Shown here: piece by piece, positions 14,228 to 21,802 of the stretch
How positions within the stretch are numbered: position 1 is the stretch's first letter
How the letters are laid out: every line of letters starts with the position of its first letter
From: Candidatus Zixiibacteriota bacterium
Lineage (GTDB): Bacteria > Zixibacteria > MSB-5A5 > GN15 > FEB-12
NCBI GenBank assembly: GCA_003641345.1
Contig: QNAD01000003.1
Location: 1-21,802, forward strand
DNA length: 21,802 nucleotides
Reading direction: 5' to 3'
Made by a program: the position numbers and the translations under genes
Notes under the pieces: generated by a model
What the model was told of the DNA's origin: nothing
The model's input: only the letters and a program-made list of their open reading frames with translations
Databases searched by the model: none

Positions 14228-16123
14228 ATGAAAAAACTTATATCAATATTTTTATTCTGTATTTTAGTAAGTTCTTCGGTGACAGCCGCAAACGGGACAA
14301 AATGTGAGTTGGCTTTATATCAAAAAGATAGGACAAGCCAAGAAGATGTTCTTTTATATTCTGACACTTTGGAATTTATTGAAGGTATTAACAAAACTGG
14401 TTTTTTTGTGGCTATATCAACAGATATCGAATTTACCCATCTTGATTCTGAAAATGTAGATTTTGTTGTTCATGTGGTAACATCTCGACCTGATGTAAAT
14501 AATTATTCAAAGTCATTCAAATCCGAATACGAACTTCCAGCTCGAATCGATAATATTCGGGGGAAAAACGGAGCAGAATATTTATTTACAATTACGCCTA
14601 TTAAATTTATCAGCATTGATACTTCTTTTTGCGGTTACATCCACAACGAACCAGGATTTTTTAAAATAAAACCATCGGCACATTTTAACTACCATTTTCT
14701 CAAAAATTCGTATGGAGAGTTTTATTGGACATTAGCTAAAGGTATCCTTGAAGAAAACTACGATGAAATGAATGAACTGTTTAATTTCAATTTACCAGGT
14801 AAATATGAAATTTATCTTACTCCTTGCCCTCTTTACTCTGTTATTTGGGATAAACGATTTGGCATTATGGTTGACCCGACCAAAAACACCGCTTATGCCG
14901 TCTTCGGTGCCAACTTAAATACCCTTGATATTTTTCTTTCAGGGCATTCTTTGATTTTAAAAAACTATGGTTACGCACCTTCATTTATAACGGAAGGTTT
15001 GGGGAATTTTCTCTCTTTTGCTGTTTTTGATATGAAAAATATTGTGAAAGAGAATAAAAATATTCCTCTGAAAGATTTGTTAAATACCTACGATTATTTG
15101 AACGCTGATCCTTATTTAGCTGATAGAATTTCTGCGTCTTTTATAAGGTATTTGGTTAGAGAATATAAGATTGATAAAATATCGCTCTTATATAAAGCCA
15201 GCGATGATTTGAACCAAATATCATCAATGGAAGAAATTTATGGTAAATCAGTTGAGGAATTAGAGCAAGAGTGGCTTAATTATGTTGATACTTTAACCTT
15301 TTTAAAACCTCGCTTACTAAAACATACTCAATTGGCTGATGCCTTGTTTAGATATGATAAATCAATTGAATACGCTCAAGCATTATTAAATATTTCAGAA
15401 TCACGGGTTGATTCTATGATAGCTTTTGATTTGTTAAAAACCGGATATTTTAATTCAGGTGATTATTACAATGCTCTTGAAATCCAAAAAAAAGTTCAAT
15501 TAATTATTGATAATTCTATTGGTAGAATGAATATGGGAATTTATAATTTAATGAACGGTAATTATCAGGATGCTTTGTCAGAATTGTTGACATCAAAAGA
15601 ACTTGATACAACTAATACTGTAGCTGAATTCAATATTGCTTTATGTTACTTACTTATGAAAGATTCAACTCAGGCAAAAGAAAAATTCCAGAAGATTATT
15701 ACTAACAACAAAGAACACTCACCTGTTGCGGAAAGTAGAATTATGCTTGGAAAAATTCTTATTCATTCCAATGATAAAAATACCCAAGCAAAAGCTATGA
15801 CATATTTTTCCGAAGCAATAACTATTCTTGAAAACAGATTATCCTCCCAACCGTCATCGGTCAATCTTCATGTTTGGCTTGGTTCCGCATATCTGGGATT
15901 GGGTGATACTGATAATGCTTATACTTATTTAATTTCTGCCGCTACTCTGGAAAAAAGACCTTTCTATCTTGGTCTGATTTATCTGGAGACGGGGAAAGTT
16001 GTTGATATGTTAAATGATCATGATGCCGCTAAACAATACTATAATCAAGTGATTGCAATACCATCGACAGCATACCAACAGGAAGAAGCAAGAATATTAA
16101 TTGAGAAACCATATAAGCAATAA
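14228..16123 (+). CDS. Exported degenerate peptidase-MA-like protein with TPR repeats
   Basis: A 631-residue exported protein. An N-terminal signal peptide (KK, then a hydrophobic core, cut near VTA-AN at 19-21) is followed by a beta-rich region at 25-150. A gluzincin-like peptidase_MA domain lies at about 150-358. In it the HExxH position reads HSLIL (H240-L244), so the catalytic Glu and second His are lost. The third ligand, E256 in FITEGLGNFL, and the helical tail ending VEELEQEWLNYV remain. TPR-like helical pairs follow (about 360-625; AKEKFQKII, YTYLISAATLEK, AAKQYYNQVI). A GGAGT lies about 14 bases upstream of the ATG. It precedes the BatA-like gene by 10 bases. It is probably an inactive scaffold or binding protein in the periplasm. 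Confidence 0.82.
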   Translation: MKKLISIFLFCILVSSSVTAANGTKCELALYQKDRTSQEDVLLYSDTLEFIEGINKTGFFVAISTDIEFTHLDSENVDFVVHVVTSRPDVNNYSKSFKSEYELPARIDNIRGKNGAEYLFTITPIKFISIDTSFCGYIHNEPGFFKIKPSAHFNYHFLKNSYGEFYWTLAKGILEENYDEMNELFNFNLPGKYEIYLTPCPLYSVIWDKRFGIMVDPTKNTAYAVFGANLNTLDIFLSGHSLILKNYGYAPSFITEGLGNFLSFAVFDMKNIVKENKNIPLKDLLNTYDYLNADPYLADRISASFIRYLVREYKIDKISLLYKASDDLNQISSMEEIYGKSVEELEQEWLNYVDTLTFLKPRLLKHTQLADALFRYDKSIEYAQALLNISESRVDSMIAFDLLKTGYFNSGDYYNALEIQKKVQLIIDNSIGRMNMGIYNLMNGNYQDALSELLTSKELDTTNTVAEFNIALCYLLMKDSTQAKEKFQKIITNNKEHSPVAESRIMLGKILIHSNDKNTQAKAMTYFSEAITILENRLSSQPSSVNLHVWLGSAYLGLGDTDNAYTYLISAATLEKRPFYLGLIYLETGKVVDMLNDHDAAKQYYNQVIAIPSTAYQQEEARILIEKPYKQ

Positions 16124-16133
16124 TTTTTAAATT

Positions 16134-18203
16134 ATGTTAAATTTTTTAAATTCCACAATTCTTTTTGCTGCTGCCGCCGCCCTAATTCCGCTTATCATAC
16201 ATTTGTTTTCCAAGCGACGCTTGAAAAAAATTGAGTTTTCATCAATAAAATATCTTAAGCAGATGCAACGTCGTCAGGTTCGTCGTTTAAAAATTAAGCA
16301 ACTTCTGTTATTGTTTCTCAGGATGCTAATTATTTTGATTGCTGTTTTAGCATTTGCAAGACCGACTACGGAAAATTCGGGAATTGGTTCACATGCATCT
16401 ACGTCGGCTATAATTCTTTTTGATAATTCAGCCTCGATGGACAGGTATATTGCCGACGGGAATCTTTTTGGTCAAGCCCAAAAACGCTGTGAAGAACTTC
16501 TCGGCTCGTTTGGTGAGGCTGATGAAATCTGCCTACTTCCCTTGATATTAGATGCTAACAGCATCCCACCGGCTTTTGTTTCTGCTTCTACTGCCAAAGA
16601 ATACCTTGGAAATATAGAAATCGCTTACCGTAAATCAAATATCCAATCATCTTATGAATATGGTTTATCACTATTAGAAAAAGCTCATAATCTTAACAAA
16701 GAAATATTCATAATTTCTGATAATCAAAAAAATCTTTTGCCTGCTGAAAAAATTGTACTCAACAATGAGTATCGCAATTATTTTATTGAACTACCTATTG
16801 AAAATAATAATAATATTGCTATAACATCGGTTGATTTCGGCGGTCAACTTATAATGCCAGGACATGATTTTGAAATCAACGCTGTTATAAAAAATTTCGG
16901 AGTGGAAAATCAGAAAAACATAATAGCTTCACTCTTTATTGATGGCAACAGAATTTCACAAAGAGCTTTGGAAATAAAAGGCGAAGAAGAAACCACTATA
17001 ACATTTTCTAAATCAGTTTCTAGTACTGGTTTTCATGAAGGGTATATTGAAATATCAGATGACTTATTTATAAGTGATAACAAATTTTATTTTAGTTTGA
17101 GTATCCCTGAAGAATTCAATCTACTTATAATTAACGGTGATGTTTCAGGATCATTGTTGAAATTGGCGTTATCACCCGATGAATCATTAAATAAATATTG
17201 GTCAGTAAAGGAAGTTAATCCTGATAATTTAGCCGGAATTAATTTCTTTGATTACGATGTGATTTTTCTTGCTTCTGTTCCCAAATTAAACAAAACATAC
17301 GTCAATCGATTAAAAACATTTGTTACTTCGGGGAAATCACTTTTTGTAAGCTATGGTGCTGATACAGATATTGACAATTTTAACAGCCAATGGTCTCAGT
17401 TAACATCGGTCATCTTTGATAAAAAGCATAAAACGGATTTTTCAAGGGCGGGCTATTATACGCTTCTTTCGATTGATTATAGTCATCCAATTTTTTCTGT
17501 ATATAATTTTGAAAACAACACACCCCCTGAAATAAAATTCTACACTCTACCCGAAATGCATATAGACGGTAACGGACAAGCTCTAATGTCTTTCACCGGC
17601 AAACATCCTGCTCTGATTGAATCTTCTTATGGCAAAGGGAAAATTATAACCTTTACCGGTCTTATGCTTCCCGAATATTCCGATATAGCTTCTCATTCAT
17701 TTTTTGTGCCATTAGTATCAAGAATTGCTGAATATTTAGCCAGTGATCTTTCCAGTTATGATTTGAACCTTCAGCCCGGTAATAGAATTACCAGATCATT
17801 ATCTTTGAAAGGTGCTATCAATACACCAGTGGACATGTTGACTCCTGATAGTCTGATATATAAAATTTCCCCCCATGAATCAAAAGGTGCTTTGCTTCTT
17901 AATGCACAACCGGTTAATTTACCTGGCGTTTATCATGTAAACTATCTCGGTCGTGAAATTGATCGTTTCGCACTGAACACTGCTAAAGGCGAATCAGACT
18001 TGAATTACGTAGATAAAGAACAATTTGCAACTGCTTTGAATATTGATTCGTATGATAATATTCCTTTTGAAAATGATATTGCTACAATACTGTCTGAATT
18101 GAGATATGGCAAAGAATTATGGCAGATATTTCTTTGGCTGGTAGTTATATTGGTTATTGTTGAAATATTTATTTCTCGAACTTCGGAGAAGGAAATGTCG
18201 TGA
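16134..18203 (+). CDS. BatA-like membrane protein with von Willebrand A domain
   Basis: A 689-residue membrane protein of the aerotolerance (Bat) type. A BatA N-terminal domain has TM1 at about 5-25, a conserved HLFSKRRLKKIEFSSIKYL segment at about 23-41, a basic patch and TM2 at about 55-75. A VWA domain follows from about 90, with the MIDAS start DNSAS (D97, S99, S101). A large extracytoplasmic beta-rich region of about 220-650 contains a glutamine amidotransferase-like segment (YDVIFLASVP; GKSLFVSYGAD). A C-terminal TM lies at about 661-681 (IFLWLVVILVIVEIFI). It sits 10 bases after the TPR protein and overlaps the ABC-F gene by 4 bases. Bat proteins are typically linked to MoxR-type ATPases, but none is in this window. 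The exact role is unknown. Confidence 0.88.
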   Translation: MLNFLNSTILFAAAAALIPLIIHLFSKRRLKKIEFSSIKYLKQMQRRQVRRLKIKQLLLLFLRMLIILIAVLAFARPTTENSGIGSHASTSAIILFDNSASMDRYIADGNLFGQAQKRCEELLGSFGEADEICLLPLILDANSIPPAFVSASTAKEYLGNIEIAYRKSNIQSSYEYGLSLLEKAHNLNKEIFIISDNQKNLLPAEKIVLNNEYRNYFIELPIENNNNIAITSVDFGGQLIMPGHDFEINAVIKNFGVENQKNIIASLFIDGNRISQRALEIKGEEETTITFSKSVSSTGFHEGYIEISDDLFISDNKFYFSLSIPEEFNLLIINGDVSGSLLKLALSPDESLNKYWSVKEVNPDNLAGINFFDYDVIFLASVPKLNKTYVNRLKTFVTSGKSLFVSYGADTDIDNFNSQWSQLTSVIFDKKHKTDFSRAGYYTLLSIDYSHPIFSVYNFENNTPPEIKFYTLPEMHIDGNGQALMSFTGKHPALIESSYGKGKIITFTGLMLPEYSDIASHSFFVPLVSRIAEYLASDLSSYDLNLQPGNRITRSLSLKGAINTPVDMLTPDSLIYKISPHESKGALLLNAQPVNLPGVYHVNYLGREIDRFALNTAKGESDLNYVDKEQFATALNIDSYDNIPFENDIATILSELRYGKELWQIFLWLVVILVIVEIFISRTSEKEMS

Positions 18204-20086
18204 CGCTTCTTGCCGCACAAAGAATTTCAAAAAAATTTGATGACCAAATTATTATCAGCGATGTTTCGTTTACTATTTCAAATCAGGAAAAAATAGGTCT
18301 TACTGGAAAAAACGGAAGTGGAAAAACAACACTTTTTGAAATGATTAGTGGTCAATTGGAGACGGACAGCGGGGATATCAGTTATTCTAAGACCTGTAAA
18401 ATTGATTACATCACTCAGGAAAAAACCGAACATCTTGATAAAACTTTGTATCAATTTACATCTACGGCAAGAACTGATTTGCTTGATATGCGGCAGGAAA
18501 TAAATGAGTTAGAACATTATTTGCAGTATTCTCCCAATGATTCAAAGGCAGTTGAAAAATTAGGCGTTTTACATGCCAAGTTTGAGAATAGTGGCGGTTT
18601 TTCATTTGAGAATGAATTGGTGCATATTCTTGAGGGTTTGGGATTTCCAAGAGCAAGGCATGATGAACCAATCAAAAATTTTTCAGGAGGTGAAAAAAAT
18701 AGAGCAGGGTTGGCTCTTGCTTTGGCTGGGAACGGTACTCTTTTGCTTCTGGATGAGCCTACCAATCACCTTGATATTGAATCGACCCAATGGCTTGAAG
18801 AATATCTTAGTAAAATCAATAAGAGTTATATCATTATTTCCCATGATCGTACATTCTTAAATAATACAGTTAATAAAGTTTGGGAAATAAGTTTTGCCAA
18901 AATTGATAATTACGTTGGAAACTTTGAGAAATATCTCGATGAAAGACAAAAACGTCTGGAATTACAGGAACATCATTATAAACATCAACAAGCAGAAATT
19001 AAAAAGATTGAAGATTTTATCCAACGCAATATGGCAGGACAAAAAACAAAACAAGCTCAATCAAAATTAAAATATTTGGCTCGTATCAAAAGAATTCAAC
19101 CTGTAAAACATGATAGTAAACAAGCTAATATAAAAATGGAATCTTCCGGGCGTTCTTATGCCCATGTTTTATCTCTCGGTCAAGTTAGTTTAGGCTATGG
19201 TTCTGTTCCGATTGTTAATGATGTTAGTATTGATATTTACAGAGGAGATAAGATTGGATTGATTGGGAAAAATGGTTCCGGTAAAACCACTATTCTTAAA
19301 TCAATAATTGGTGAAATTACTCCTATTAACGGAGAAATTAAATTGGGCTCTAATGTTGAAGTTGCTTATTTTGATCAGGAATTGTCAGATTTAAATAATA
19401 AATCAACGGTAATAGATTCTGTTTGGGAATTAGATCCTATTGTTGAAAGTGGAAAAATTCGTTCTTTTTTGGCTCGTTTCGGGTTTTATGGTGAAGATGC
19501 TTTTAAGCCGGTTCAATCACTATCGGGTGGTGAGAAAACAAAATTATCATTGGCGCGGCTTCTTTATTACCCTGCTAATTTTATTATTTTTGATGAACCA
19601 ACTAATCATCTTGATATAGATTCCAGAAATATTCTTGAAAAAGCTCTTGTAGAATATGATGGTTCTGCACTGATTGTAAGTCATGACCGATATTTTCTTG
19701 ATAAGGTAGTAACTAAAATATTACACTTAAGCAATTCATTTATTAAATCTTATCCCGGAAATTATTCTTATTTTAAAGAACGAACCGAAAACTTGCACAT
19801 TGATACAGTTAAAGTTAAAGATGAATCAAAAAAGGAAGCCTATTTAGAATTTAAAGAAAAATCAAAACAGAAATCATATCTCAAAAGAAACATTCAACAG
19901 ACAAAAGATAAAATAGAACAACTCGAACGAGAGTTAGAAATTATAATCGATGAACTAAATAACAAAATAGAACAGAACAACTGGGAAAAATTACACAAAG
20001 CTACCGACAAAAAAAACGAACTCGAAGATAACATTATTAAATTATATCATGAATTGGAAAAATTGGAAGAGATAAATCTTGACTAA
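18200..20086 (+). CDS. ABC-F family ATPase (Uup/YdiF type)
   Basis: A soluble ABC-F protein of 628 residues with two ATPase modules and no membrane segment. Members act on ribosomes as translation factors or give antibiotic resistance. Walker A GKNGSGKTT occurs at 36-44 (K42) and 356-364 (K362). Signatures are FSGGEKNR (161-168) and LSGGEKTK (441-448). Walker B/DEPTNHLDI occurs at 185-193 and 465-473. The interdomain linker, with the Lys/Arg-rich stretch RNMAGQKTKQAQSKLKYL, is at about 240-300. The C-terminal tail at about 540-628 is a charged coiled coil, as in Uup. The GTG start overlaps the BatA-like stop by 4 bases, with an AAGGA-like Shine-Dalgarno. It overlaps the FMN reductase gene by 8 bases. 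Whether it is housekeeping or resistance-type cannot be told. Confidence 0.95.
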   Translation: MTLLAAQRISKKFDDQIIISDVSFTISNQEKIGLTGKNGSGKTTLFEMISGQLETDSGDISYSKTCKIDYITQEKTEHLDKTLYQFTSTARTDLLDMRQEINELEHYLQYSPNDSKAVEKLGVLHAKFENSGGFSFENELVHILEGLGFPRARHDEPIKNFSGGEKNRAGLALALAGNGTLLLLDEPTNHLDIESTQWLEEYLSKINKSYIIISHDRTFLNNTVNKVWEISFAKIDNYVGNFEKYLDERQKRLELQEHHYKHQQAEIKKIEDFIQRNMAGQKTKQAQSKLKYLARIKRIQPVKHDSKQANIKMESSGRSYAHVLSLGQVSLGYGSVPIVNDVSIDIYRGDKIGLIGKNGSGKTTILKSIIGEITPINGEIKLGSNVEVAYFDQELSDLNNKSTVIDSVWELDPIVESGKIRSFLARFGFYGEDAFKPVQSLSGGEKTKLSLARLLYYPANFIIFDEPTNHLDIDSRNILEKALVEYDGSALIVSHDRYFLDKVVTKILHLSNSFIKSYPGNYSYFKERTENLHIDTVKVKDESKKEAYLEFKEKSKQKSYLKRNIQQTKDKIEQLERELEIIIDELNNKIEQNNWEKLHKATDKKNELEDNIIKLYHELEKLEEINLD

Positions 20087-20699
20087 AATTTTGTGCATAT
20101 CCGGCTCACCGGTCGATGGTTCATCGACTGATTTTATTCTAAGAGAACTTTCCCGTCAAATTTCCAATAAATTTAATACTAATAAAACTTCTATTGAGTT
20201 TATTAAATTGAGTGAATTAAAATTATATTCCTGTATCGCTTGCGGTAAAATTCCTGAAAAGAATTTTTGTATTTACGATGATGATATTAGTCCAATTTAT
20301 AATAAAATTATCGAATGTGATTGTTTTCTATTTGGGTCACCTATCTATTTTGATTCTGTCTCCGCTCAGGCAAAAACATTAATCGACCGTTGTAATTGTA
20401 TGCGTCCTCCTGACTATGAGAATCAAACTCCTAATCATGATTTCATGAAAATACTTACTAAAAAACGTCCCGGTGCAATTATCCTAGTAGGTGGAGAAAA
20501 AGCCTGGTTTGAGGGAGCACGTCGAACAATTGCCGGTTTTTTTAAGTGGATTGAAGTTATCAATGAAGGGTTGATAACATACGGATCCCATGATTTTAAA
20601 AAAAAAGGGGATGCAGTTAATGATTTACACGTTTTAAGAAATATCAATAATTTAGCTGAACATCTTTATGAGAAAATATTGAATGATGAAAAAGTCTGA
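20079..20699 (+). CDS. Iron-sulfur-flavoprotein-like NAD(P)H-dependent FMN reductase
   Basis: A flavodoxin-fold FMN reductase of 206 residues. MTKILCISGSPVDGSSTDFIL at 1-21 carries the phosphate-binding loop (GSPxxxSST), and FGSPIYFDSVSAQAKTLIDR binds the flavin. It resembles the ISF family. C52, C55 and C64 are present at the C-x2-C-x2-[C]-x5-C spacing, but the third position is Ile58. A [4Fe-4S] cluster may therefore be missing or incomplete. The TTG start at 20079 overlaps the ABC-F stop by 8 bases and follows a GGAAGAG Shine-Dalgarno. The end overlaps the methyltransferase by 17 bases. Family confident, substrate unknown. Confidence 0.85.
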   Translation: MTKILCISGSPVDGSSTDFILRELSRQISNKFNTNKTSIEFIKLSELKLYSCIACGKIPEKNFCIYDDDISPIYNKIIECDCFLFGSPIYFDSVSAQAKTLIDRCNCMRPPDYENQTPNHDFMKILTKKRPGAIILVGGEKAWFEGARRTIAGFFKWIEVINEGLITYGSHDFKKKGDAVNDLHVLRNINNLAEHLYEKILNDEKV

Positions 20700-21345
20700 T
20701 AATACAATTGAATATTACAATAAACGAGCATCTGAATATGAACAAATATATTATCGGGAAGTTCCGGAACGGCGGAAAGAGATTGACGATGAGGTTTTTC
20801 GTTTAAAAGAAATTGCAAAGAATAAAACCGTTCTTGATGCGCCCTGTGGAACCGGATACTGGACTCAATTTTTATCAGAAACTGCTCATGAGATATATGC
20901 GGCTGATATATCAGGTGAAATGATTAACGAAGCTAAAAAGAAAAAATATATTACTCCTGTAAATTTTGTAAAATCTGATTTACTTAAACTTCCGTTTAAA
21001 AATAATTCCTTTGACCTTTTTGTGCTCGGTTTTTGGTTTTCACATCATCCCAAACAGGATTATGATTCACTTTTTCAATTATTTAATTATATTACAAAGC
21101 CGGATGGGAAAATATGGTTGATTGATAATAATTATCCAGCCGAAGGTCCCAAACAAGAATCAGTGGCAATCGATAAATTTGGGAACAATTACAAATTTCG
21201 ATATCTGGATAATGGAAATAAATTTACTATCTTAAAAAACTATTTCACCAAAAATGAACTGGAATCTATATTTTCTCATCATTTTAAGATTGAAAGATTG
21301 ACTTATAATACATATTATTGGGCAACAGTCCTTTCCCATAAGTAG
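20683..21345 (+). CDS. Class I SAM-dependent methyltransferase
   Basis: A 220-residue class I methyltransferase. SAM motif I VLDAPCGTGYWT is at 50-61, the acidic motif II Asp is in AADIS (D75), and the post-motif strand DLLKLPFKNNSFDLFVLGFWFSHH is at 99-122. A helical N-terminus precedes motif I (YYNKRASEYEQIY). The ATG at 20683 overlaps the FMN reductase by 17 bases; a second ATG follows directly at 20686. Either could be used. The substrate is not evident from sequence (the family includes quinone and small-molecule methyltransferases). It is the last gene of the run from gcvT. Confidence 0.88.
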   Translation: MMKKSDNTIEYYNKRASEYEQIYYREVPERRKEIDDEVFRLKEIAKNKTVLDAPCGTGYWTQFLSETAHEIYAADISGEMINEAKKKKYITPVNFVKSDLLKLPFKNNSFDLFVLGFWFSHHPKQDYDSLFQLFNYITKPDGKIWLIDNNYPAEGPKQESVAIDKFGNNYKFRYLDNGNKFTILKNYFTKNELESIFSHHFKIERLTYNTYYWATVLSHK

Positions 21346-21454
21346 TTGTAATGCATTGCGATAGCCCCCGTTGTCAGGTTGAGCATAAAAAAATCTCAGA
21401 TGAATTGGCATAACAGCTTGCCCAAAGGTTAAAATTTATTATATTAGTCGGCTC

Positions 21455-21479
21455 TGGTTCCGATAAATAATTGGAACCA
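21455..21479 (+). promoter_or_regulatory. Inverted repeat upstream of rpmE
   Basis: TGGTTCC (21455-21461) and GGAACCA (21473-21479) form a 7-bp stem with an 11-base loop. The right arm overlaps a possible -35 (TTGGAA, 21471-21476) with a 17-base spacer to TGTTAT (21494-21499). It could be a weak terminator of the upstream genes or an rpmE control element. Confidence 0.4.
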
Positions 21480-21535
21480 AGTTTTGTTATGTATGTTATA
21501 TATGTAGAGTTTAAATATTTTTAAAGAGGTTTAAA

Positions 21536-21754
21536 GTGAAAGCTGGAATTCATCCGAAATATAATGAGTTGGAAGTTAAGTGTGCCTGTGGTGCAACTTT
21601 TAAAACTCGTTCAACCAGTAAAGAGATCAATGTTGAAATATGTTCCAACTGCCATCCATTTTTTACCGGCAAACAAAAACTGATTGATACAGCCGGTAGA
21701 GTTGAACGTTTCCGCCAGAAATACTCAAAAGTACTGGATAAAAAGAAAAAATAA
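21536..21754 (+). CDS. rpmE: Large ribosomal subunit protein bL31
   Basis: bL31 is a 50S protein bridging the central protuberance to the small subunit. The 72-residue product is the zinc-binding form, with C16, C18, C37 and C40 in the CxC and CSNC pairs. The family pattern MKxxIHPx[20 protein letters not shown] and [10 protein letters not shown] is intact. The GTG start at 21536 has GAGGT about 7 bases upstream. The gene is separated from the methyltransferase by 190 bases that contain a hairpin and a likely promoter, so it is probably its own unit. Secure. Confidence 0.96.
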   Translation: MKAGIHPKYNELEVKCACGATFKTRSTSKEINVEICSNCHPFFTGKQKLIDTAGRVERFRQKYSKVLDKKKK

Positions 21755-21781
21755 TTATATTTTTTCTCAAAAATATTACAG

Positions 21782-21795
21782 ATAATACGTATTAT
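21782..21795. repeat. 14-bp palindrome near the right edge
   Basis: ATAATAC followed by GTATTAT is a perfect 14-bp palindrome 28 bases after rpmE. It has no loop and no T run, so it is not a standard terminator. It may be part of an operator of a gene beyond the window. Confidence 0.4.
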
Positions 21796-21802
21796 ATTAA
21801 AT

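Noticed and set aside
18573..18860. Plus-strand frame of 95 codons in another frame
   Set aside because: It lies wholly inside the ABC-F gene, whose Walker and signature motifs are unambiguous.

Overview
The window comes from an AT-rich bacterial chromosome. Most genes are housekeeping or operon-borne, with one accessory-looking block in the middle. The order ispE-spoVG-tRNA-Gln-prs-rplY resembles the one seen in Firmicutes and several candidate phyla. Several features point towards a Gram-negative FCB-type lineage, possibly Zixibacteria-like: a DUF4388/PATAN protein, a BatA-like membrane VWA protein, a peptidase-MA/TPR lipoprotein-like or exported protein, and a long acidic-tailed bL25. This placement is an inference from gene content; no rRNA is present to confirm it.

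Left part (1-5250): a divergent pair of units. Reading left is aconitase AcnA, cut by the window edge, with a near-perfect promoter. Reading right is ispE, spoVG (GTG start overlapping ispE), tRNA-Gln(TTG), prs and rplY, closed by a strong hairpin terminator at 5222-5248. This unit joins isoprenoid synthesis, an RNA/DNA-binding regulator, a tRNA, PRPP synthesis and a ribosomal protein.

5343-7683: a hybrid sensor kinase with a fused receiver domain. It is followed after 4 bases by a dimethylarginine dimethylaminohydrolase/arginine deiminase-fold enzyme.

7734-9784 (minus strand): a two-gene cassette of unknown function, made of a putative PD-(D/E)XK nuclease-like protein and a shortened RNase J-like beta-CASP metallo-beta-lactamase. 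The two genes overlap, and an inverted repeat lies upstream. This is the best candidate for an undescribed system in the window.

9894-11927 (minus strand): four overlapping genes (DUF4388/PATAN plus winged helix; an unknown helical protein; a TPR-like small protein; a small zinc-ribbon protein). They end in a cluster of small hairpins and a canonical terminator. About 420 bases without a convincing gene follow (11928-12346).

12347-21345 (plus strand): a tightly packed run of gcvT, a ComB-like phosphosulfolactate phosphatase, an exported degenerate peptidase-MA/TPR protein, a BatA-like membrane VWA protein, an ABC-F ATPase, an iron-sulfur-flavoprotein-like FMN reductase lacking one cluster cysteine, and a SAM methyltransferase. 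Gaps are 60 bases or less and the last genes overlap. rpmE (bL31, four-cysteine form) follows with its own leader at 21536-21754.
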